Source: Bacillota bacterium (GTDB lineage: Bacteria; Bacillota; Proteinivoracia; UBA4975). Taken from it: a DNA stretch of 5,456 nucleotides. Below are positions 1 to 4,670 of this stretch, in pieces. The stretch lies in NCBI GenBank assembly GCA_012727415.1, contig JAAYHI010000117.1, forward strand, positions 1 to 5,456. The letters run 5' to 3'. Each line of letters starts with the position of its first letter. Position 1 is the stretch's first letter. The notes under the pieces are model-generated. The model was not told where the DNA came from. It worked only from the letters and a program-made list of their open reading frames with translations, and made no database searches. A program made the position numbers and the translations under genes.

Positions 1-54
1 TATGTCATAATGGGCGATAGAATAGGAAAACCTCTTATCGTAACCGGAAAATAA
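1..54 (+). CDS. Possible 3' end of an upstream gene (partial)
   Basis: Reading from base 1, this frame is open for 17 codons (YVIMGDRIGKPLIVTGK) and stops at TAA 52-54. The other two forward frames stop within the first 20 bases. The peptide has a protein-like composition, with a hydrophobic strand followed by a Lys-ending tail, but it is too short to assign to a family. If real, it ends 95 bp before rnr. In many Firmicutes the gene upstream of rnr is secG or a carboxylesterase gene, and this tail is not obviously either. No U-tailed terminator follows it. It could equally be non-coding sequence that happens to be open. Confidence 0.3.
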   Translation, partial: YVIMGDRIGKPLIVTGK

Positions 55-108
55 ACTGGACATGGAAAAAATACCCCCTGGACGCTTTATTAATTAAATA
101 CTTCTATT

Positions 109-115
109 TTCGACA
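109..115 (-). promoter_or_regulatory. Candidate Spo0A box upstream of rnr
   Basis: On the minus strand the sequence reads CTTGTCGAAAAT and contains TGTCGAA, an exact match to the TGNCGAA core bound by the sporulation regulator Spo0A in Bacillus and Clostridium. It lies about 35 bp before the rnr start codon, in AT-rich sequence where a promoter would be expected. Only one box is seen, and a single 7-mer can occur by chance. No convincing -35/-10 pair was found for rnr in 55-149, so the position relative to transcription start is unknown. Confidence 0.25.
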
Positions 116-149
116 AGATTTTTCCTGCAAAGAAAAATGAGGTGAATGC

Positions 150-2252
150 ATGAAAGAAACAATTTTGGAGTTTATGAGGGAAAAAGCCTACAACCCAATG
201 ACCAGGGAAGAGCTGATTGCCGCCTTCGACCTCCAGGGCAAGGAGGAGGAATTTTCCCGGCTTTTGGCTGAGATGGAGGCCGCGGGAGAGATTATTCGCA
301 CCCGCTGGGACAGATATGGTGTGCCTCAGCGCATGAATTTAGTGGTGGGCCGTCTCCAGGGCAGTGCCAAGGGTTATGCCTTTGTGGTCTCAGATGATGA
401 AGAACAGGCCGATGTCTACATCGCCCCGGCGGGGACCAAGGGTGCCATGCACAACGACAAGGTTATAGTAAGGCTTCTCGGTAAAGGGGGCGGCCCCCAG
501 GCAGAGGGAGAAGTAATCCGCATTCTCCAGCGCCATAACACAACCATTGTCGGCACCTTTGAAAAGGGCAAGAAGTTTAGCTTTGTCATCCCCGATGAAA
601 CCCGCATCAACTACGATATTCTTGTCAACAAAGAAGATTACAGCGGCGCAGTGGACAATGAAAAAGTCGTGGTGGAAATTACCCGCTGGCCCGAAGGACG
701 CAAGAATCCCGAAGGGAGGATTATCCAGCGCCTGGGCCGCAAAGATGCGCCGGGCACCGACATCCTCTCAATCATCTATAAGCACGGGCTGCCCCTGGAG
801 TTTCCCCAAGCCGTGCTCGATGAGGCCCTTGCCAGCCCCGAATTTGTCCGACCTGAGGACCTCAAGGGGCGCACAGACTTCCGCCATCTCGACATCGTCA
901 CCATTGACGGCGCAGAGGCCAGGGATTTGGACGACGCCGTCAATGTCGTCAAGACAGACACCGGCTACCGCCTGGGAGTGCACATTGCCGACGTTTCCCA
1001 CTATGTGCGCCCGGGCACTGCCCTGGACAAGGAAGCGGAAAACCGGGGCACCAGCGTCTACTTAGTGGACCGGGTCATCCCTATGTTGCCCGAGCAGCTG
1101 TCCAACGGCATCTGCAGCTTAAACCCCAATCAGGACCGGCTGACCACCAGCCTGGTCATGGACATTGATACCGCCGGTAAGGTCACCGACTACACACTGA
1201 GCAAGGGAGTTATCCGCACCAAGGCGCGAATGACCTATGACGAGGTCTACCGCATTCTGCGGGAAGATGACCCTGAACTTAAGGAAAAATACCGGGAATT
1301 GGTCCCCCAGTTCCAGCTCATGGAGGAGTTGGCAGAGATCCTGGGCCGGGCCCGGAAAAAGCGGGGAGCCATAGACTTTGATTTCCCCGAGACAGAGGTC
1401 GAGCTGGATGCCATGGGCAAGCCGGTGGCCATTACTCCCCGGCCAAGGACCATTGCCGACAAGATCATTGAGGAGTTCATGCTGGTGGCCAATGAGACTG
1501 TTGCCAGGCACTTTGCCTTCCTGGACCAGCCCTTTGTCTACAGGATTCACGAAAAGCCTGCCGCCGACAAAATCAAAGAACTCAACGAGTTCCTCCACAA
1601 TTTCGGCTACCACATTAAGGGCAGTCCCGAGGACATTCATCCCAAGGCCCTGCAACAGATGCTGCAAAAGGCCGAGACTGAGAGGTATTACCGCCTGGTG
1701 AGCACAGTCACCCTGCGTTCTCTGCGCCAGGCCCGCTATGCCGAGCAAAACCACGGCCACTTTGGCCTGGCTTCGGAGTGCTACACTCACTTCACGGCAC
1801 CTATCCGCCGTTACCCCGACTTGCTGGTGCATCGCTTTATTGCCTATTGGTTGGGTGAACCTGCCCCCAGGGCCTGGGAGGCTAAGCTCAAGAACCTGAA
1901 AGAGCTGACTGCTCATTGTTCCCGCCGGGAGAGGGGGGCAGAGGAGGCCGACCGGGAAAGTGTCGACCTGAAGAAAGTGGAGTATATGGAATCCCATCTG
2001 GGGGAAACCTTCTCCGGCATCATCAGCGGCGTCACGGCCTTTGGCCTCTTTGTTGAACTGGAAAACAGCGTCGAGGGCTTGGTGCATATCAGCAATATGC
2101 ACGACGACTATTACCACTATAACGAGAAGCTTTTTTCCCTGGTTGGGGAACGCCGCAAGAAAGTATACAGGCTGGCCGACCCGGTCATGGTCAAGCTGAT
2201 TAAAGTCAATAAGGAAGCCAGAACGCTGGACTTTATCCTAGTACAAGAATAA
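150..2252 (+). CDS. rnr: Ribonuclease R (3'-5' exoribonuclease, RNB family)
   Basis: Processive 3'-5' hydrolytic exoribonuclease that degrades structured RNA, rRNA fragments and, with tmRNA-SmpB, non-stop mRNA in the cytoplasm. The 700-residue product has the family's domain order: winged-helix domain (about 1-66), two cold-shock/OB domains (about 67-130 and 133-196), RNB catalytic domain (about 240-570) and S1 domain (about 618-697). The four metal-binding aspartates of the RNB active site are present: D253 in TIDG, then D259, D261 and D262 in RDLDDA. Other RNB signatures are GVHIADVSHYV (276-286), TSVYLVDRVIPMLP (301-314) and the RNA-contacting APIRRYPDL (550-558). The start is set by GAGGTGA at 139-145, four bases before ATG. 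The protein ends three residues after the S1 domain, so it lacks the Lys-rich C-terminal tail found in E. coli (813 aa) and B. subtilis (about 779 aa). The neighbour smpB fits a shared role in ribosome rescue. The gene is intact, and function is confident from motifs. Confidence 0.97.
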   Translation: MKETILEFMREKAYNPMTREELIAAFDLQGKEEEFSRLLAEMEAAGEIIRTRWDRYGVPQRMNLVVGRLQGSAKGYAFVVSDDEEQADVYIAPAGTKGAMHNDKVIVRLLGKGGGPQAEGEVIRILQRHNTTIVGTFEKGKKFSFVIPDETRINYDILVNKEDYSGAVDNEKVVVEITRWPEGRKNPEGRIIQRLGRKDAPGTDILSIIYKHGLPLEFPQAVLDEALASPEFVRPEDLKGRTDFRHLDIVTIDGAEARDLDDAVNVVKTDTGYRLGVHIADVSHYVRPGTALDKEAENRGTSVYLVDRVIPMLPEQLSNGICSLNPNQDRLTTSLVMDIDTAGKVTDYTLSKGVIRTKARMTYDEVYRILREDDPELKEKYRELVPQFQLMEELAEILGRARKKRGAIDFDFPETEVELDAMGKPVAITPRPRTIADKIIEEFMLVANETVARHFAFLDQPFVYRIHEKPAADKIKELNEFLHNFGYHIKGSPEDIHPKALQQMLQKAETERYYRLVSTVTLRSLRQARYAEQNHGHFGLASECYTHFTAPIRRYPDLLVHRFIAYWLGEPAPRAWEAKLKNLKELTAHCSRRERGAEEADRESVDLKKVEYMESHLGETFSGIISGVTAFGLFVELENSVEGLVHISNMHDDYYHYNEKLFSLVGERRKKVYRLADPVMVKLIKVNKEARTLDFILVQE

Positions 2253-2271
2253 GCGGCGCCCGCCGCTTATT
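2248..2271 (+). other. Perfect hairpin across the rnr stop codon
   Basis: AATAAGCGGCG at 2248-2258 is the exact reverse complement of CGCCGCTTATT at 2261-2271. This gives a 10-11 bp GC-rich stem with a 2-4 base loop that contains the rnr stop codon (2250-2252). No U-run follows (the next bases are CCTGGGAGG), so it is not a canonical intrinsic terminator. It could be an RNA 3'-end stabiliser, a processing signal or a weak terminator. It abuts the SD of the possible leader ORF at 2288. Confidence 0.6.
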
Positions 2272-2287
2272 CCTGGGAGGAGGCTGT

Positions 2288-2347
2288 ATGCTGGCTGTGT
2301 TATTATTAGTGCGCAGCAGCGGGCTAAATTTTGGGGGTAGCCGTTGA
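2288..2347 (+). CDS. Possible 19-residue leader ORF between rnr and smpB
   Basis: The ATG at 2288 follows an excellent SD (GGGAGGAGG, 2275-2283) with a short four-base spacer. It opens a frame for MLAVLLLVRSSGLNFGGSR, ending at TGA 2345-2347. The N-terminal half is rich in Leu and Val. The SD is stronger than those of several full genes here, which argues that translation may start. Codons 10-13 fall in an RNA segment (2316-2326) that can pair with the region around the ORF's own stop codon, as in leader-peptide attenuators. It resembles no known peptide that I recognise. The chance of such a short ORF arising at random is not small, and the evidence is only the SD plus the context. Confidence 0.35.
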   Translation: MLAVLLLVRSSGLNFGGSR

Positions 2348-2357
2348 CCGCTGCCCC
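2316..2357 (+). promoter_or_regulatory. Two competing RNA structures in the rnr-smpB spacer
   Basis: Fold A pairs GGGGTAGC (2334-2341) with GCTGCCCC (2350-2357): eight pairs including one G-U, with an 8-base loop. Fold B pairs GGCTA (2322-2326) with TAGCC (2338-2342), and GCAGCG (2316-2321) with CGCTGC (2349-2354), leaving a 6-base bulge. Both folds use the same two downstream segments, so they exclude each other. The upstream segment of fold B lies inside the possible leader ORF, so a translating ribosome would favour fold A. No U-run follows fold A, so termination is not implied. Pairings were found by eye without energy calculation. Confidence 0.35.
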
Positions 2358-2372
2358 AGGTTATGATAAGAT
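2344..2372 (+). promoter_or_regulatory. Candidate SigA-type promoter for smpB
   Basis: TTGACC (2344-2349; five of six matches to TTGACA) is separated by exactly 17 bp from TAAGAT (2367-2372; four of six matches to TATAAT). Transcription would start near 2379, about 60 bp before the smpB ATG, and would place the perfect hairpin at 2389-2415 in the first part of the 5' UTR. The candidate would let smpB be expressed separately from rnr. The -35 overlaps the stop codon of the possible leader ORF. Confidence 0.4.
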
Positions 2373-2388
2373 TACTGTGCAAAATCAG

Positions 2389-2415
2389 AGACACACGGAC
2401 CCTGACCGTGTGTCT
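2389..2415 (+). promoter_or_regulatory. Perfect 10-bp inverted repeat in the smpB 5' leader
   Basis: AGACACACGG (2389-2398) and CCGTGTGTCT (2406-2415) are exact reverse complements around a 7-base loop, ACCCTGA. The structure ends 10 bases before the smpB SD. It is followed by AGTAATTT rather than a U-run, so it is at best a poor terminator. It could be a 5' mRNA-stabilising hairpin, an RNA regulatory element or a DNA operator just downstream of the candidate promoter. Flanking TCAGA (2385-2389) could also pair with TCTGA (2423-2427), which touches the first bases of the SD. Confidence 0.5.
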
Positions 2416-2438
2416 AGTAATTTCTGAGGAGAATAATC

Positions 2439-2903
2439 ATGGACGCTATCCAGGTAATTGCCGAGAACCGCAAGGCCCGCCATGAATACTATATTGAAGA
2501 TGTAATTGAAGCCGGTATCGTCCTCCAGGGAACCGAGGTCAAATCTGTCCGCGGCCGCCGGGTCAATTTAAAGGACAGCTATGCCAAGGTGGAAAACAAC
2601 GAGGTCTTTTTGTACGGCATGCATATCAGCCCCTATGAACAGGGTAACCGCTTTAACCATGACCCCCTGCGGGTGCGGAAACTCCTGCTCAATCGCAGCG
2701 AGATTCGCCGCCTCATCGGCATTACCCGGGAAAAGGGCATGGCATTAATTCCCTTGCGCCTGTACTTTCGCCGGGGACTGGTAAAGGTGGAACTTGCCGT
2801 GTCCCGGGGGAAAAAACTCTATGACAAGCGCCAGGATCTGGCGGAACGGAGCGCCCAAAGGGATATTGAACGGGCTTTCCGGGAAAGGCAAAGGGCGGAA
2901 TAA
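2439..2903 (+). CDS. smpB: SsrA-binding protein SmpB
   Basis: Small cytoplasmic RNA-binding protein that binds the tRNA-like domain of tmRNA and delivers it with EF-Tu to ribosomes stalled on non-stop mRNA, starting trans-translation. At 154 residues it has normal family length. Seen motifs are NRKARHEYYIED (10-21), GTEVKS (31-36), NLKDSYA (43-49), the NHDPLRVRKLLL stretch (73-84), PLRLYF (105-110) and RGKKLYDKR (123-131). The basic C-terminal tail (132-154, Arg/Glu-rich) is the part that folds into the mRNA channel. One small oddity is VRGRRVN at 37-43, where the family usually has a small residue followed by Gly before a basic residue. SD GAGGAG (2426-2431) lies seven bases before ATG. It follows rnr by 186 bp with its own candidate promoter and ends in an intrinsic terminator. 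No tmRNA gene follows within the window. Confidence 0.97.
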   Translation: MDAIQVIAENRKARHEYYIEDVIEAGIVLQGTEVKSVRGRRVNLKDSYAKVENNEVFLYGMHISPYEQGNRFNHDPLRVRKLLLNRSEIRRLIGITREKGMALIPLRLYFRRGLVKVELAVSRGKKLYDKRQDLAERSAQRDIERAFRERQRAE

Positions 2904-2906
2904 TAT

Positions 2907-2938
2907 ATCCCACCTCAATTAGGGGTGGGATTTTTATT
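2907..2938 (+). terminator. Intrinsic terminator after smpB, shared with the convergent operon
   Basis: ATCCCACCTC (2907-2916) pairs with GGGGTGGGAT (2922-2931): ten pairs including one G-U, with a 5-base AATTA loop, followed by TTTTATT (2932-2938). It starts three bases after the smpB stop codon. Read on the minus strand, the same stem is followed by the U-rich ATATTATT, so it may also end the DUF1287 transcript, whose stop codon (2934-2936) lies inside the tail. Confidence 0.88.
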
Positions 2939-3626
2939 CTGCGTCTCCGAGGATGAAGCGAAAATGTCCGCTGACAGTGTATCGCAGCAGGGCATCTTCT
3001 TCCTTTACGGGCTGGCGGCCGTGGTGAATGATGTAGGGGATGCCCCGCCTGTTTCTTTTGTCCGATATAATGGCGATATGCCCCTCTTTAAAGGTGACAA
3101 TATCCCCTGGCTGCCACTCCTCTATTTTATAAGGGTCCAGGGTTAAGGAGAGGGTGTGTCTCTGAAAAAAGACCTTGAGATTGACGATGCGGCGGAAATC
3201 TATGTTGGGGTCCGGCGTGCCCTTGGTTCCCGGGTAGGCCTCGGGGCAGGCGGCGATATCTGCATCCACCAGATCCTTTAGGGAATAGCCGGCAGCATCC
3301 AAGGCCCGCCAGATCATGTCGGTGCAGACGCCGATATCTTCGGGAGGGTATCCGCCTGCAAAATAGGAGTTGTCGTACTTGGGCCGCCGCTTTGCCTCGG
3401 CCTTGGCCCCCAGCAAGATATCAGTGAAATCATCGATGCCGTCGCCGTCATAGTCTACAGGGCTGAGGATTGTTTCTATGCCAAAGTCTGCAGCAGTATA
3501 GGAGCGTTTAGGCAGCAGGTTCCAATAGTCCAGATACAACATCCCGGCAATAAAGCATGCAGTCAAAACTAACCCTGCCAAAGCCAGCAGCACCTTATTA
3601 ATTTTGGCTTTTAGCACTGGCTTCAT
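2934..3626 (-). CDS. DUF1287-family predicted extracytoplasmic cysteine hydrolase
   Basis: A 230-residue protein whose C-terminal two thirds match the DUF1287 family (E. coli YijF type), thought to be related to NlpC/P60-like cysteine hydrolases; the biochemical function is not established. Visible family signatures are GVCTDMIWRAL (99-109) with probable nucleophile C101, PDPNIDFRRIVNL (138-150), WQPGDIV (171-177), GHIAIIS (182-188) with H183, and IIHH (199-202), a possible third active-site position. Residues 11-31 form a hydrophobic membrane segment. LTAC (21-24) fits a lipobox, but the hydrophobic stretch continues past C24, so a plain membrane anchor is equally possible. Between anchor and domain, DYDGDGIDDFTD (58-69) resembles a calcium loop of EF-hand or thrombospondin-3 type. 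The start overlaps the transporter stop by ATGA. The coupling suggests a joint envelope role, perhaps wall-peptide processing, but that is inference. Confidence 0.85.
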   Translation of the reverse strand: MKPVLKAKINKVLLALAGLVLTACFIAGMLYLDYWNLLPKRSYTAADFGIETILSPVDYDGDGIDDFTDILLGAKAEAKRRPKYDNSYFAGGYPPEDIGVCTDMIWRALDAAGYSLKDLVDADIAACPEAYPGTKGTPDPNIDFRRIVNLKVFFQRHTLSLTLDPYKIEEWQPGDIVTFKEGHIAIISDKRNRRGIPYIIHHGRQPVKEEDALLRYTVSGHFRFILGDAE

Positions 3627-4540
3627 ATTTCAACCTCCAAATTTCCCTTACGGGAGGATGCAAAGTAATTGGTTCCCCACACTCCTGCCAGGATCACCAG
3701 GGCACCCACCGCCTGATGCCAGGAAAAGGATTCCTTGAGGAATGTCACCCCGGCAAAGATTGAAATCAAGGTCGTCAGGTTGGAAAATACCGCCCCCTGA
3801 GCAGCAGGGAGCTTGGACAATGTGTAATTGACCAGGAAGAAGGCCCCTACTGAAGAGAGAATCCCCAGGAAGAGGATTTGCGGCCACACAAAGGCCAGGG
3901 GCTTGAAGTACTGGCCCAGGGTGTCGGCACTTACGTGCTGGCCCAGGGCAATGCCGTTAAAGGCAATTGCCCCGATGACCATCATCACCCAGGTGATCTG
4001 CAGCGGGGAAAAGCTCTTGCCCGCCTTGCGGGAAGCAATGTTATAGCAGGCTGCCGCCAAGACTGCTCCCAGCAGGAACAAGGTTCCCGGCAAATTTGAC
4101 TCCAGCCCCCCCTGATTTTCCATGGCGAGAATGAAGATCACCCCGCCTACTGAAGCCAGGATAAATGGGTATTGCAGGGGAGAGGGCCTTTCTTTCAGCA
4201 AAACAGCCGCCAGAATGGTGACGAAGATGGGAATGGCGGCAATCATCATCCCGCCGTGGGATGATGAGGTCATTTGCACGCCAAGGGTCTCCAGGGGAAA
4301 GTACAGCAGGGGCTGAAAAAAAGCCAGGGGCAGCAGGGCTTTAAACTGCTGCCAGGAGACTCTGATGGGGACGATTTCCAGCAAATGAAGGAGGCTCAGT
4401 GCCAGGGCGGCGGCTAAAAACCTCAGGCCCAGCAAGTGAAAAGGGGTAATATGTTCCAGTGCTCTCCGGGTGAACATAAAGGAGAAGCCAAAGATCGAAG
4501 CGTATCCCACGCCAGCCAGGTAGGGCATAATTTTGCGCAT
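3623..4540 (-). CDS. EamA-domain (DMT superfamily) transporter
   Basis: Integral membrane protein of the drug/metabolite transporter superfamily, with two EamA repeats (about residues 6-138 and 151-293 of 305) and about ten hydrophobic helices, the usual layout and length. Family marks seen are the TM1 stretch with small and aromatic residues, the GVQMTSSSHGGMM segment before helix 4 (87-99), and LLKERP and FLKESF after helices 4 and 9, equivalent positions in the two repeats. Members export amino acids, metabolites or drugs; the substrate cannot be told from sequence. The chosen start is ATG at 4540 because SD GGAGAGG (4550-4556) is nine bases away. The other in-frame ATG at 4549 directly abuts the SD with no spacer and would add only MAS. 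It is first in a two-gene minus-strand operon with the DUF1287 gene. A small oddity is an 11-bp repeat, CTGGCCCAGGG (3911-3921 and 3938-3948), giving LGQ twice, nine residues apart, in a loop. Confidence 0.92.
   Translation of the reverse strand: MRKIMPYLAGVGYASIFGFSFMFTRRALEHITPFHLLGLRFLAAALALSLLHLLEIVPIRVSWQQFKALLPLAFFQPLLYFPLETLGVQMTSSSHGGMMIAAIPIFVTILAAVLLKERPSPLQYPFILASVGGVIFILAMENQGGLESNLPGTLFLLGAVLAAACYNIASRKAGKSFSPLQITWVMMVIGAIAFNGIALGQHVSADTLGQYFKPLAFVWPQILFLGILSSVGAFFLVNYTLSKLPAAQGAVFSNLTTLISIFAGVTFLKESFSWHQAVGALVILAGVWGTNYFASSRKGNLEVEI
3634..3638 (-). promoter_or_regulatory. Ribosome binding site of the DUF1287 gene, inside the transporter gene
   Basis: GGAGG on the minus strand, seven bases before the ATG at 3626, lies within the last codons of the transporter gene. 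With the ATGA stop/start overlap (3626-3623) it fixes the start of the DUF1287 gene and indicates translational coupling of the two genes. Confidence 0.75.
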
Positions 4541-4549
4541 AGAAGCCAT

Positions 4550-4556
4550 CCTCTCC
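4550..4556 (-). promoter_or_regulatory. Ribosome binding site that decides the transporter start
   Basis: GGAGAGG on the minus strand. Spacing is nine bases to ATG 4540 and zero to ATG 4549, so initiation at 4540 is favoured. Confidence 0.6.
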
Positions 4557-4571
4557 GGTTAATCCACCTTG

Positions 4572-4600
4572 AGTATGCCGTATTCTTTTGGGCAAATCAA
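4572..4600 (-). promoter_or_regulatory. Candidate SigA-type promoter for the transporter-DUF1287 operon
   Basis: On the minus strand TTGATT (4600-4595; four of six matches to the -35 consensus) and CATACT (4577-4572; four of six to the -10) are separated by exactly 17 bp. Transcription would begin near 4565, giving a leader of roughly 25 bases. The -35 directly abuts the palindrome at 4600-4612. Confidence 0.45.
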
Positions 4601-4612
4601 GGGGATACCCCT
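4600..4612. promoter_or_regulatory. Palindrome between divergent promoters, operator-like
   Basis: AGGGG-ATA-CCCCT is a perfect 5-bp inverted repeat around a 3-base centre. It lies exactly between the -35 elements of the leftward transporter promoter (4595-4600) and the rightward GNAT promoter (near 4612-4617). That position would let one bound regulator control both transcripts. The factor is unknown and the arms are short. Confidence 0.4.
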
Positions 4613-4640
4613 GGGCTGGCCCCCAAGAAAATGTTATAAT
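4612..4640 (+). promoter_or_regulatory. Extended -10 promoter for the GNAT gene
   Basis: TGTTATAAT (4632-4640) is a perfect TATAAT box with the extended TGN motif. At 17 bp upstream there is only TGGGCT (4612-4617), a weak -35, as often seen when the extended -10 is present. Transcription would start near 4647, about nine bases before the SD. Confidence 0.65.
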
Positions 4641-4655
4641 TACTCCAGCTCATCT

Positions 4656-4663
4656 AGGGGAGG
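4656..4663 (+). promoter_or_regulatory. Ribosome binding site that decides the GNAT start
   Basis: AGGGGAGG lies seven bases before ATG 4671. An in-frame ATG at 4569 would lie upstream of the promoter at 4635-4640 and has no SD, so it is not the start. Confidence 0.8.
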
Positions 4664-4670
4664 ATTGCCC

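Noticed and set aside
15..40. Stem CGATA/TATCG with inner AGG/CCT at the window start
   Set aside because: The stem is short, interrupted and lacks a U-tail; it also lies before the stop of the possible upstream gene.
56..83. CTGGAC repeated at 56-61 and 78-83, 22 bp apart
   Set aside because: Six-base direct repeats are common by chance and nothing else supports a binding site.
547..1065. Open forward frame of 172 codons overlapping rnr
   Set aside because: Its product is rich in Ser, Pro, Arg and Thr, as expected of an out-of-frame shadow, while the rnr frame encodes the catalytic motifs.
1481..1488. GCTGGTGG, identical to the E. coli Chi site
   Set aside because: It is a single copy inside conserved coding sequence, and Chi sequences differ in Firmicutes.
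1119..2117. Long open frame (332 codons) on the minus strand inside rnr
   Set aside because: It lies wholly opposite conserved RNB and S1 coding sequence, has no SD at its start and gives a composition typical of an antisense shadow in a GC-biased gene.
2904..2933. Search for an ssrA (tmRNA) gene next to smpB
   Set aside because: Only the terminator fits between smpB and the convergent gene; no tRNA-like ends or tag-encoding frame are present in the window.
4569..4670. N-terminal extension of the GNAT protein by 34 residues
   Set aside because: The ATG at 4569 has no SD and lies upstream of the extended -10 promoter; ATG 4671 has AGGGGAGG at ideal spacing.
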